Origin: Microcyclospora pomicola
Lineage: Eukaryota > Ascomycota > Dothideomycetes > Capnodiales
Length of the DNA: 64,000 bases
Assembly (NCBI GenBank): GCA_002786065.1
Contig: NHNY01000006.1
Coordinates: 744,001 to 808,000, forward strand
Reading direction: 5' to 3'
The translations under genes were made by a program, and so were the position numbers. The notes beneath the pieces are model-generated. The model was not told the DNA's origin, did not search any database, and saw only the letters and a list, made by a program, of their open reading frames with translations. Below, piece after piece: positions 12,054-21,696 of this stretch (position 1 is its first letter; each line of letters starts with the position of its first letter).

Positions 12054-12929
12054 ATGGGTGAGAGACTAGTCGAACGCTATGTTCATGACTTCAGCTGATT
12101 GAACTTCCCACTAGACTACGGTTACACGACCAACTACAGTAATGGCGCTGGGGGCGACGGAGGAGGATTTATGCCTGGCTCTCAGACCGACAGCCCAAGC
12201 GGAAAACGTCAATACGGCAAAGACACACTACGTCCAGTGACAATCAAGCAGATCTTGGAAGCGCAACAAGCTCACCCGGATGCAGAAGTCTTCACTATTT
12301 CCGGCTCAGACACAACTCAAGTCACTTTCATCGGACAGATCCGCAACATCAGCGTTCAGAGTACAAACGTGATCCACAAGCTCGACGATGGAACCGGCAT
12401 CATTGAAGTGAAGCGTTGGGTAGACCCGGATGCGATGAACGACGAAGGGGACGACGCATCACAGCCTAAATTGACTGAGCAAGCGTATGCGCGCGTCTGG
12501 GGTCGCATCAAGGTGTTCGGCAACAAACGGCACGTCCTGTGCACGATCATTCGGCCGATACAAGACTTCAACGAGATCCAATATCATCTGCTCGAGGCGA
12601 CAGCGGTGCATCTGCACTTCACCCGCGGACCTCCAGAAGCGTTACAGCAGAACAAGGATGGCGCGAACGGACAGCAACATCAGCAGCAAGGACAAAATGG
12701 AGGCTATGGAATGGCGGATGGACTTTCACATGCGAGTGCATCCGCCCGAAAGGTATTTGGATGTATCAAGGACACACCACAGACGAATGAGGGACTGCAT
12801 GCACAAGACATTGCATCGCGGATCGGCATGGATTATGGCGAAGTGGTGAGAGCAGGTGAGGAGTTGACGGGGTTGGGCAAGCTGTACACTACGGTTGATG
12901 ATCACACGTGGGCGATCCTGGATGTGTAG
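12054..12929 (+). CDS. RFA2: replication protein A, 32-kDa subunit (RPA2/Rfa2)
   Basis: Middle subunit of the heterotrimeric single-strand DNA binding complex used in replication, repair and recombination. The protein is 272 residues. The first exon is only ATGG (12054-12057). A 57-nt intron (GTGAGA..ACTAG) joins it to 12115-12929, giving MDYGYTTNYSN. A Gly/Ser-rich N-terminus (the usual phosphorylation region) is followed by the OB fold (VTFIGQIRNI, DGTGIIEVKRW, RVWGRIK) and a C-terminal winged helix (about residues 205-272). The length matches human RPA32 (270). Without the 4-nt exon, the frame has no ATG before the OB fold. Confidence 0.94.
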
Positions 12930-13012
12930 TCGTCGGGACATGTAATACAATGAACTTGATGATACCCGATCTGAAGAGAAGTAGATGTGATGGCACTTTT
13001 GTGAGCCTCTGC

Positions 13013-13785
13013 TCATTCGGTCGATTTCGGATTTAAGCTCAAGAATAAGATACAAGCCGCGATGATGGCACACGCGACAACTGTGAAGACCTAGTTCCTG
13101 CGTCAGCTTCTGCAGAGTGGAGGTGCCCGAACTACCATGTTCTTGGTGGGCAAACTCGGTACAGACTCACCATCTGCGTCCCCCATCCGCTCTGCACGAG
13201 TGCCTGTCGCCGACTATACCGACTGACCGTCTTGATGTAATTGTTCAGCCCACTCGCCAGGCACGCCAGACTCAGCACCCAGAAGACCAAGCCGAACGGA
13301 AGGGCGACTCGCCGTTCTAGCGTAGATGGTGCATGCTTGAGGTGGAAAGAGATCAGGATGGCGATGGCAACGACAGCCATGTAGGTCGCGAGACGCAGCC
13401 AGGAGAGGAAAGCTATCGAAGCATCAGATTCGGCATTTCGCATGGGCAGAAGAGCCCTAGACAAATGAGAAAGGGGGCACTTTACTTCGCTCCGCCGCGC
13501 AATGGTCGCGGGCGTCCGAATCGTTGTTGTCGAAGAGTAATGGGCCAGCTAAGGGCCTTTCGGTGAAGACATGGCGGGAGTAGTCATTGCGTCTATTGGG
13601 CAGTGGGAAGGAGATATTGGTTAGCTAGGATGTTCAACGCCATGGGAAGATTGTACGTACTGATGCACCAAGACCGCTTTGCTTGTCCACGGGTTCCAGA
13701 TTGGCCGGAAACTTTCGTCCCAAAACTCCAGCCCTGCGTTTGATGCTGTCCGTGCCGCAGGGACGGGCGCTGGTAAAGAAGCCAT
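13013..13785 (-). CDS. DUF202-domain membrane protein (Vtc1/YidH-like)
   Basis: Small integral membrane protein of 183 residues built from four exons: 13661-13785, 13486-13592, 13171-13412 and 13013-13090. All introns are GT..AG and 68-80 nt. The splice at 13485/13413 rebuilds the family signature DHCAAERTFLSWLR, which strongly supports this model. Three hydrophobic segments follow: TYMAVVAIAILISF, LPFGLVFWVLSLACL, and in the last exon VFTVVACAIIAACILFL. DUF202 also forms the membrane part of the yeast vacuolar polyphosphate polymerase subunit Vtc1. Whether this protein joins such a complex is unknown. It converges with RPA2, leaving under 100 bp between stop codons. Confidence 0.85.
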
Positions 13786-14618
13786 CGGTGGAGCCTTGGT
13801 CAAGCTACGATTCCCTCTGTTTCTGCTGATGTAAATGTCGTCTCTTGGGCCAATACTTATGGATCCAAGAGCAATGCCTGGTCAGGCTTCTTCTTTCGGC
13901 AAGCTCTCCCTTGTTCTCGAACTCAAGGATATTGAATTAATCTTAAGGGCGCATAGGGAAGATGTCTTCCATTCGCGAGGTCACACTGTAATGGGCTTGT
14001 CAAGGTTCCAAGGATGAGTTTCTAGTGTCTTTTCCCTTACGCCTCGAAATGGTCCTTCACAAAAGGACCGAGTGGAGCGACGTGCGACGATATGTAACAA
14101 GCATTCGGATAATTGTTCGACAAAGCACAACAGATGAAACAGAAGATCTGGGGAACCAATTGGGCAATTTCCCCACCTCACTCCACCACTGCTACACCTC
14201 CTTGCGACAGCGCGGTGAACACAGCTCATGAAAGTATCCTCAGCAGATGGGCTCCAAGCCGATCTTTTGGGTGGTGATATACTACAACCGTGCTGTAGAG
14301 TTACATGCATGCAGATCGTGTGCGCGATGACGGTCGAAGGGGCAGGGTCCACAACCGGCTTTGAATTGTTCTGACGTTGACTCTACAGTAGCTCTGATGC
14401 AGGTACATTTACGTGTATTCTGATCATCAAATGTGGAATGCAGACTCTGCTCATATCATTGCTGACTGCAGCGTTGACGTAACTGAACGATCCCATTGCC
14501 ATAGAACACGAGAAACGTGCATTGAGTGCCAGACATTGATCACGTTCCCTAAGGTCCAGCAGATCTACCTTCTCGGTCCTCCGGTCGAAGCCTCTATCCG
14601 TGTCTCCTGGTCGACAGT
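13786..14618. other. intergenic
   Basis: Divergent upstream region for the DUF202 gene (-) and the SGNH gene (+). No coding or structural RNA feature was recognised. Confidence 0.55.
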
Positions 14619-16322
14619 ATGGGTATCCAAGAACCTGATCCCGAGACCCGAGAGCCGTTGAGTAATGCATTCAGTAACCTTGAAGTCCAAGGTGCCCCCA
14701 GCGATGCATCAACGGGCACTTCTTCGGGTCATGGCAATCATCCTCTCAAGGTCATGATCGTCGGTGACTCCATGACCCACGGAAGCCAAGGCGACTATAC
14801 CTGGCGCTATAGGATCTGGGAATGGTTCCAGTCTTCCGGAACTCACGTCGAGTTTGTCGGTCCCTGGGTCGGCACTCAAGAACCAGACAAACCCCACGGA
14901 CCATTGCCCCCTCGGCTGCCAAGTGACCCACCACCTCCCCAAGGCCCACGGACATCTGGCGGATACGCGAAGGATGCTTCGAAAGACTTCAATAGCCATC
15001 ATTTCTCATGCTGGGGATATGCCGCAGCACAAGCGAGGGACGCGATCAAGCAGAAGGTCGAGGACCACCAGCCGGATCTGATCTTGACCATGATCGGTTT
15101 CAACGACATGGGTTGGTTCATCAGTGATGCCAATGGCACTTTCGAGAGCATGGAGATCTTCGTCAAGAACGCTCGTGCTGCAAATCCTAAAGTTCGGTTT
15201 GCACTAGGCAATGTCCCTCAGCGATCCCTCATGGAGGGCAGAAAAGATCTCGTCGAGAACACAACAAAGTTCAACAAGATGATCAAGGATGCGTGTCCAA
15301 AATGGAACTCTCCAGAATCCCAGGTCGCTCTTGTAGATGTCGCGGAACATTACATCGCTGAGACTGGAACGTATGATGGTCTTCATCCAAACGCGCTGGG
15401 AGACTTCCAGATCGCGAAGGCATTCTCTATCACTATGCTTGAAGATTATGGCTATGGCAGCAGCCCCTTGACCATTCCCACGCACATTCCCAAGCGTCAT
15501 CTCCCCCCTCCGTCAGACTTGAGCGCTGAAGGTGCGCCGATGGGTGTAAAGGTTACCTGGGACGGTGTCTACAGAGCCATGTACTACGAGGTGCGCCATC
15601 GCCAAAAAGGCCACGAGCGTTGGCAAGACTCTCGTGTCGGCTTCAACCGATATGACACAGTACACCCCAGCCCAGGCGAGACATGGGAATACCAAGTCCG
15701 GTCCGGATACGGCGGAGACACCGGCGAATGGTCACACACCGTCCACACGATCTCTAAGCGAGAAACGGCGCCTGCACCACCTAACATCAAAGTCCACGCC
15801 ACCGACAAAGGCTTCGACATCACTTGGGACGCCGACCTCGAAAAGACCTGGGACGTCGACCGCTACGAGATCATCTGGCACGACAGGGACCTGCCGGGCG
15901 CCTTCATCGGCGGCACGAGTGCTCGTGGGACCTCGCACTCCGTCACCGAGCTGATCGCCGGCCACCGCCACGGGGTCTGGATGGCGACATGGACCACCCA
16001 AGGCGGCGGGCGGCGAAAAGGCGTGCGCCCAATCTGGGTCGGCCATGGCGATCCGGTACCACCGGCACACGTCGACGTTGAGATCACGGGCTCGCATTTC
16101 GCCAAGCTGAAGTGGACGGCGCCAGAGAATGCCGCTGGGTATATGGTGTATGTCCGCAAGGCTGATGATCCGCAGAGTGAACGCATCGAGGGCGACATCT
16201 TCACCGAGACACACCGCGGCATCGGACATCTGAAACCGCATGCCAAAGACTACGAGTTCTGTGTTGTGGCGGTGAACGGAGAGGCGGAGTCGGACCGTAA
16301 GCATTGGTTTTCTGCGAAGTGA
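14619..16322 (+). CDS. SGNH hydrolase with C-terminal FN3-like repeats
   Basis: Predicted esterase or lipase-type hydrolase, 567 residues in one exon. The SGNH blocks are readable: GDSMTHG with the nucleophile Ser51 (block I), GFND at 160-163 (block III), and DGLHPN with Asp253 and His256 (block V). From about residue 290 there are three stretches of roughly 90 residues with FN3-like character (VKVTWDG..YYEVRHR; FDITWDAD..YEIIWHD; AKLKWTAPENAAGYMVYV). No signal peptide is seen at the ATG at 14619, the only in-frame start before the core. The layout of SGNH plus FN3 and the wording of block I resemble secreted actinobacterial proteins. The substrate is unknown. Confidence 0.85.
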   Translation: MGIQEPDPETREPLSNAFSNLEVQGAPSDASTGTSSGHGNHPLKVMIVGDSMTHGSQGDYTWRYRIWEWFQSSGTHVEFVGPWVGTQEPDKPHGPLPPRLPSDPPPPQGPRTSGGYAKDASKDFNSHHFSCWGYAAAQARDAIKQKVEDHQPDLILTMIGFNDMGWFISDANGTFESMEIFVKNARAANPKVRFALGNVPQRSLMEGRKDLVENTTKFNKMIKDACPKWNSPESQVALVDVAEHYIAETGTYDGLHPNALGDFQIAKAFSITMLEDYGYGSSPLTIPTHIPKRHLPPPSDLSAEGAPMGVKVTWDGVYRAMYYEVRHRQKGHERWQDSRVGFNRYDTVHPSPGETWEYQVRSGYGGDTGEWSHTVHTISKRETAPAPPNIKVHATDKGFDITWDADLEKTWDVDRYEIIWHDRDLPGAFIGGTSARGTSHSVTELIAGHRHGVWMATWTTQGGGRRKGVRPIWVGHGDPVPPAHVDVEITGSHFAKLKWTAPENAAGYMVYVRKADDPQSERIEGDIFTETHRGIGHLKPHAKDYEFCVVAVNGEAESDRKHWFSAK

Positions 16323-16629
16323 TGATAATGCCCTTGTCTCCTAGAGAGTCTTCGCTTCTTGCGGTGGCTCCAGCAGCGACGATACAGGCTGTGCAGACCA
16401 CTCTGAGTACTTCCTTATATCTAATGATGTAGCAAAAGATACGAGCCTACATGTTTGTTGAGAGATAATAACAAATGACGAACACGAGACTGAAAGCGAT
16501 ATCACCATTGACTCGCGTCCTCTGTGATGACGAATCATGAAATATACAAAACAGTTTTACATACGAATTACATTTTGGTGCAATATAGCCTTAGATCGAT
16601 TATTTCCAGTCTATGTTTCATGACTCTCC
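16323..16629. other. intergenic, convergent 3' ends
   Basis: AT-richer 3' region between the SGNH gene and the chitinase gene. Nothing recognised. Confidence 0.5.
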
Positions 16630-19600
16630 TTACAACAGGAGCACGGCGGCGGCAGCGCCAGCAGCGAGCAGGCCCATGACGTTGGCCGCGTTGATGCCTG
16701 CGCTGCCAGTGTAAGGTGCCGGGTGCGTAGATGAGGCTCCCCAGCCGGCAGTAGCGGAGGCAGAACCTGAGGCAGATGCGGTGCCGTTCGAGCCGTGTGG
16801 GCCGTTAGGGTAGGGTACGACCGAGGGGGCACCGGCAGGCTGCGAGACGCTGGTCTCTGGGACCGGCACCACAGTCATGGTCTCGAGAAGTGTTGTAGTG
16901 CTGGAGACGGAGATCCACGAATTGGGACCTGCTGAGCTGGGTGAAGACCAACCGCCCGTGGCTGGTGCCGAGGCTTCGGACACTATGGATGTCCAGGAAG
17001 AAGAGGTTGCCCAGCTGGCGGGAGTGTACACCACAGAGGTCCACTCGCTGGTTGCGGAGTACTGGGGCGGCTCGATTGAAGCCGACGAGGTCCAGGGCAC
17101 CGGAGTCGATGCTGAGGCAGACTCGGTGGAAGACTCGGGCGAGCCAGTGCTCCAACCGTAAGCGGGAGCAGAGTGCGAAGTCTTGGCAGTGCTTGTCGAA
17201 ACGTAGCTCTCAGGACCAGATGGGCTGATCGTGGAGTAGTAAGTTGAAGTGACGGTGGAGACAGTCGAGTACGTGCTGAGGATGGTAGAGCTTCCGGACG
17301 TGTGAGTAGCCGTGACAGGGCAGATGGTCGTGTAGACGCTAGTGATGATGGTCTCGGTAATCGGTGCAGAATGAGTGTGTGTAGCCACATACGTAGATCC
17401 ACTCAAAGTTTCGGTGCAAAGACTTGTGAAGGTAGTGTAGCTCTTTCCTCCATGGTTCGGGACCGAGACCGAGGTTGTGTCAGTGCCGGAAGCGCTCGAG
17501 ATCGTAACCGGGGCCGAATGCGTGTGTGTGGCCACATACGTGGATCCACTAAGCGTTTCGGTGCAGAGACTTGTGAAGGTAGTGTAACTCTTTCCTTTGT
17601 GATTCGGGGTTGACATCGAGACTGTGTCAGTGCCGTAAGCAGTCGAGATTGTGATCGGGGCCGAATGCGTGTGTGTAGCCACGTGTGTGGATCCGCTGAC
17701 AGTTTCCGTACAAAGGCTTGTGAAGGTAGTGAAGCTCTTTTCTTCGTATTTCGAGACCGAGGCCGTGATTGGTGCCGAGTGAGTATGCGTAGCTACGTAC
17801 GTAGATCCGCTAACGGTCTCGGTACAAAGGCTTGTAAAGGTGGTGTAGCTCTTCCCTCCATGGCTCGAAATCGAGGCAGATGCTGTAGCACTAGCAGAAA
17901 CAGTCGAGACCGTGATTGGTGCCGAGTAAGTATGCGTAGCCACGTACGTAGATCCGCTGACAGTCTCGGTGCATAGACTGGTGTAGATGGTGAAGCTCTT
18001 CCCCTCATGGCTCGAGATTGGAACAGATGCTGTAGCACTAGCGGAAACAGTAGACACTGTGATTGGTGCCGAGTGGGTATGCGTAGCTACGTACGTAGAT
18101 CCGCTGACGGTCTCGGTGCAGAGGCTTGTAAAGGTGGTGTAGCTCTTTTCGACATGGCTTGAGCTCGATGGCGCAGACGACGTCTCGGATGAAGTGAAAG
18201 TAGCAGATACGACGCTTGAGGAAATAGTTTGTGTCGTAGTAGTGGGTCTCTCCCCATTTCCGCCAAGGACAATAGTCAAAGTCGTGGCAAACAATGGAGT
18301 ATGTGTGCTGGTGCTTGACAAACCTTCCGAGGAACTGACCGAAGGTACAGTGCTCGTGGAGTCGACGTGACTCTCAGGTACAGACCGCGCAGTTGCGACT
18401 TTGTTTCCAACGGCTTTCGAGGTTGTCGAAGTCTTCGCGCTTGTTGAGGTAGTCTTGGTGGTTGAAGTAGCTTTGGAAGTCGAGGTAGCCTTGGAAGTTG
18501 ACGTAGTCTTCGAAGTTGTAGTGACTTTGGAGGTTGAGGTGGTTTTCGAAGTCGAAGTAGCCTTGGAGGTTGAGGTGATTTTCGAAGTCGAAGTAGCCTT
18601 GGAAGTTGAGGTGGTCTTGGAAGTAGAGGTCGCCTTAGAAGTCGAGGTGGTCTTGGAAGTTGAAGTCGCCTTAGAAGTTGAGGTGGTCTTGGAAGTTGAG
18701 GTAGCTTTAGAAGTCGAGGTGGTCTTGGAAGTCGAGGTAGTCTTGGTAGAAGAGGTTGTTGAAGTAGTCTTGGAGGAAGTCGAGCTCGATTTGGTAGATG
18801 AGGTCGATGTAGAAGAGGTGGACGACGTTGATGTGACACAAGACAGATCGGCAGACGCGCCCGAGGTCACGATCTTCTTGATCCAATTACCGTAAGTCTG
18901 ACCGCAGATCACGTTGTTGGCGCTGTAGGTGGCCTCCCACAACATAACACCACCGAAGTTTGCATCTCCAGAGAAGCGGTTGACAAGCTGTTTGGCTTCG
19001 GAGATGTTGAGGTAGTAAGACGAGTCGACCGCGCCAGCTGTAGAGGCAGGCAGACCAATATAGATCCTGACATCTTTGTTAAGCGAGGTTGAGCTTTGCC
19101 AATCGCTGAACGTGATGTCGTTGGTGCCCTGACCGTTCATGGCATTGATACCAGCGCGGGCACTGCACTGAGGGGTGTTGTAGAACTGCACGAACAAGAA
19201 ATCGAACCATGCAACATTAATGATGTTGGTGAAGTGTGTGTCGGGCACGACACACTGCGGCGCGCCAGAGATGTAGTAGCTCTTTGTTGTGTCCTGAGGA
19301 TAGAGATCATTCTTGAAGTGGTTGATCATGGCAGGGAAACCATTCGTCTGGTATGCAATCGTGTTTCCGTTGCTATCCTTCGGGGCTGGGCTGATCAAGT
19401 TCTCGGTGTCGAAGTCGAATCCGTCAACTACAGCACTACCCCATGGTCGCGGAACATCCGTGGTGGTCGTTGGCACAGGACCAAACGCTTGCCACAAGAA
19501 GTCTGCGAAGCTCTTGCCGGAGGCATCGCTCTCCAGGTAGTACGAAGTTGGGTACCCGCCACCAAGGGAAAGGAAAATCTTCTTGCCGTAAGTCTGTTGG

Positions 19601-19917
19601 CAAGCGATCACATCTTCCCCAATGTATGGGCAGGTCTTGAGCAGCGTAGTGTTGACACCGTCGTGTTCATAGACATCTCCATAGCATGCATTGCCGAAAT
19701 TGTCACCAGGGTATCCGCCTGCTCCTTGGTCTGGAAAGACATTGACGAAGCCAATGTTGATGATGTCGAAAGAAGGGTTCTTGCATGTCTCGATCAAACG
19801 GGCCTGGTTCGGGCCCTGACCCCAGTATGTCGCGACATTCGAATTAGATGAAGGATTAAAGGCTGCAGAAGTCAAAGCGACCAGGACGGTGCTGGCCAAA
19901 ACAGATGTACAACGCAT
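16630..19917 (-). CDS. cell-wall class III chitinase (GH18) with Ser/Thr repeats and GPI signal
   Basis: Extracellular chitinase predicted to be anchored in the cell wall; 1095 residues in one exon. A signal peptide (about residues 1-19) is followed by the GH18 domain to about residue 350, with the catalytic DGFDFDTE motif complete, including its acid/base Glu. It resembles fungal/plant class III enzymes such as yeast Cts1. Next come a Thr/Ser/Lys hexapeptide array (about 375-505) and six copies of a roughly 49-residue Cys-containing unit (KSYTTFTSLCTETVSGSTYV type). A Ser/Thr/Pro stalk leads to the hydrophobic C-terminus AGINAANVMGLLAAGAAAAV, typical of GPI signals. It is far longer than bare class III chitinases because of the repeats. 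Confidence 0.93.
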   Translation of the reverse strand: MRCTSVLASTVLVALTSAAFNPSSNSNVATYWGQGPNQARLIETCKNPSFDIINIGFVNVFPDQGAGGYPGDNFGNACYGDVYEHDGVNTTLLKTCPYIGEDVIACQQTYGKKIFLSLGGGYPTSYYLESDASGKSFADFLWQAFGPVPTTTTDVPRPWGSAVVDGFDFDTENLISPAPKDSNGNTIAYQTNGFPAMINHFKNDLYPQDTTKSYYISGAPQCVVPDTHFTNIINVAWFDFLFVQFYNTPQCSARAGINAMNGQGTNDITFSDWQSSTSLNKDVRIYIGLPASTAGAVDSSYYLNISEAKQLVNRFSGDANFGGVMLWEATYSANNVICGQTYGNWIKKIVTSGASADLSCVTSTSSTSSTSTSSTKSSSTSSKTTSTTSSTKTTSTSKTTSTSKATSTSKTTSTSKATSTSKTTSTSKATSTSKTTSTSKATSTSKITSTSKATSTSKTTSTSKVTTTSKTTSTSKATSTSKATSTTKTTSTSAKTSTTSKAVGNKVATARSVPESHVDSTSTVPSVSSSEGLSSTSTHTPLFATTLTIVLGGNGERPTTTTQTISSSVVSATFTSSETSSAPSSSSHVEKSYTTFTSLCTETVSGSTYVATHTHSAPITVSTVSASATASVPISSHEGKSFTIYTSLCTETVSGSTYVATHTYSAPITVSTVSASATASASISSHGGKSYTTFTSLCTETVSGSTYVATHTHSAPITASVSKYEEKSFTTFTSLCTETVSGSTHVATHTHSAPITISTAYGTDTVSMSTPNHKGKSYTTFTSLCTETLSGSTYVATHTHSAPVTISSASGTDTTSVSVPNHGGKSYTTFTSLCTETLSGSTYVATHTHSAPITETIITSVYTTICPVTATHTSGSSTILSTYSTVSTVTSTYYSTISPSGPESYVSTSTAKTSHSAPAYGWSTGSPESSTESASASTPVPWTSSASIEPPQYSATSEWTSVVYTPASWATSSSWTSIVSEASAPATGGWSSPSSAGPNSWISVSSTTTLLETMTVVPVPETSVSQPAGAPSVVPYPNGPHGSNGTASASGSASATAGWGASSTHPAPYTGSAGINAANVMGLLAAGAAAAVLLL
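17330..18150 (-). repeat. six tandem copies of a ~147-bp coding repeat in the chitinase
   Basis: Each unit encodes KS(Y/F)TTFTSLCTET(V/L)SGST, then an ATHTHSAPIT block and a variable spacer. Units average about 49 residues; the third is about 11 residues shorter. Each carries one Cys. The nucleotide copies are similar enough to suggest recent duplication or gene conversion. They lie between the hexapeptide array and the stalk. Confidence 0.88.
18410..18790 (-). repeat. 18-bp minisatellite encoding TSTSK(T/A) hexapeptides
   Basis: About twenty units of 18 bp encode TSTSKT and TSTSKA in near-strict alternation, giving a 36-bp higher-order period. It is a likely linker that would be heavily O-mannosylated, with regularly spaced Lys. 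On the opposite strand the same repeat leaves a long open frame of Val/Glu codons that is not a gene. Confidence 0.88.
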
Positions 19918-21696
19918 GGTTTAAGAAATAGAACGAGTAATCATGGAAAGCAATGAATGGACAGCCGAAGCCTAAACGATTGTGATAGCCCAAAGGGCGA
20001 TTGAGAGAATGATAGATATAATGAAAGACGGTAGGAGGCGAAGAAGACAAGAGAAACCACGATTGTCGCGCAAGCCATGGACAAGGCGTAAGGTCATAGC
20101 CTACAGACCGCGCTACCCACGTGCGGCCGGCTCCACCAAAGTTCGGCGTGCCGCAGACTTCATCTCGGGTTGACCCTATTTTTCGCGTTAGTGCTATGGC
20201 CGAGTCGATCTAGGGGTGCAACTCGGTCTACAGTAGGGTTCTGATGTCGCGTCATTGGCCCAGAAGACTCCTTTCTGCGCACAAACCTACCATATGTAGC
20301 TAGATGTCCAGTTCAAAGCAGCGAAGCGCACACTTCTGGCGTGTGGCTGACCACGCGACACCTGACTACCATCTCATACAGCGTGTGCCAAGCATGTGAA
20401 TCGGCAGTCTGGCCTAGGTGGCAGTCTGGTTCTGTCCCCAACGGTCGTTTGTGCCAGAGTTGTACATAGCGTGAGAATTGCCTAAAAGTGGCGAACCTTG
20501 GCGGAAGTGTATGCAGTCAATGCGCTTAATGGAGCGCACATTGCATAGGTATGCTTCGTCATAACGCCTCCTTCGCGAGCTGTTCCTGGCAGATATCGGG
20601 ACTGTAGACTGGTAGGGCTGATAATCAGTGGTGCTATTCACGTCGCGACTGTAGCGTGTTGTCGTTCCGCCAAGTGCATGCGAAAAGGGGTCGAGTGGGG
20701 AAAGTGATGTTGCTGGGTAAAGCCGCGCCGCACCCGACAGCCGTGTACGGAGGTCTTTATGAACCAATTTCTCATGTTTGCAACCCCGTCGACACCATTA
20801 ATGATACCTCTATCACGCATGCTGTACGAATGCCCAGTGTCTTCGCCGCGAAACGGGCCAACATACATTCATAGACCACATCGACGACTCGGAAGATATT
20901 GAAGTTGACTTTGAGAGGCGAATTTGTAAAGACAACCCATTGACTGCAGCTCAAGGCACTGAGATTGTGCGCGTGTTTGTCGACAGCACACCTGGGTATC
21001 ACATCGCCAATCTGGCAGTTCATCTCGAGCGTCTGGCCGAATATCAAGCATAGTATGGTATAACAGGTCCTAGCCAATGCTGTAAAATCTTTCTTGTGCG
21101 CGATGGATACTAATGACCCATACTATTTGACTTGAAGTCAATACATAAGTATTCTCGGCACTCTGCTCAGGACAAGGGCGTGTTCCACGATCGATGGATG
21201 AAAGGAGCAGTCAAGCGGAGGCAATGCTTATGAAGCCTCGACGATCTCTGCGGAAATGGCACAAATGCACTTGTGTGAAGATGCGACCTGTCACCTGTCA
21301 ACATGGCCAAGGTTGTGGAAGGTGTTAGGCATCGCGGAGTGCGGGCACATCCTCTAGGACATATCCTGTTTCTAGATGGTGGCTGCGTGCATACATGCAT
21401 GAACCGTGTGACAGGGCCCGGCTGTGAAGCTAAGGTAAGGTATGAGCATGCATCGCAGTCGCTACACCAAAGGTGCTGCATGGGTACCCCACCATGCGAG
21501 GCTGAGCAAGGGCGGCCTCCTACAGGCACGGTGGGGGCTCTATGCCTGTAGAAAACCATGGATGTGAGTCTTCTCTTCTCCAAAACGTTGTCTCATCTTG
21601 ATAAGCGTCCACGGAGAAGAATCTTCTTTGTTGCGCGCCTCATCAATGAAAGACGACATAGCATGACGACAGCAAAAGCGACACGATCATCTTGAG
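19918..21696. other. gene-poor stretch
   Basis: About 1.8 kb without a recognisable gene. Short frames on both strands give proteins without family resemblance. No terminal repeats or transposon genes were seen. It borders the accessory-looking kinase region. Confidence 0.55.

Noticed and set aside
18401-18895. 164-residue plus-strand frame of VEVALEVEV-type repeats
   Set aside because: It is the reverse complement of the chitinase hexapeptide minisatellite.
21167-21583. Minus-strand frame of about 138 residues in the gene-poor stretch
   Set aside because: Cys/Arg/Pro-rich composition without recognisable motifs; likely chance in GC-rich DNA.
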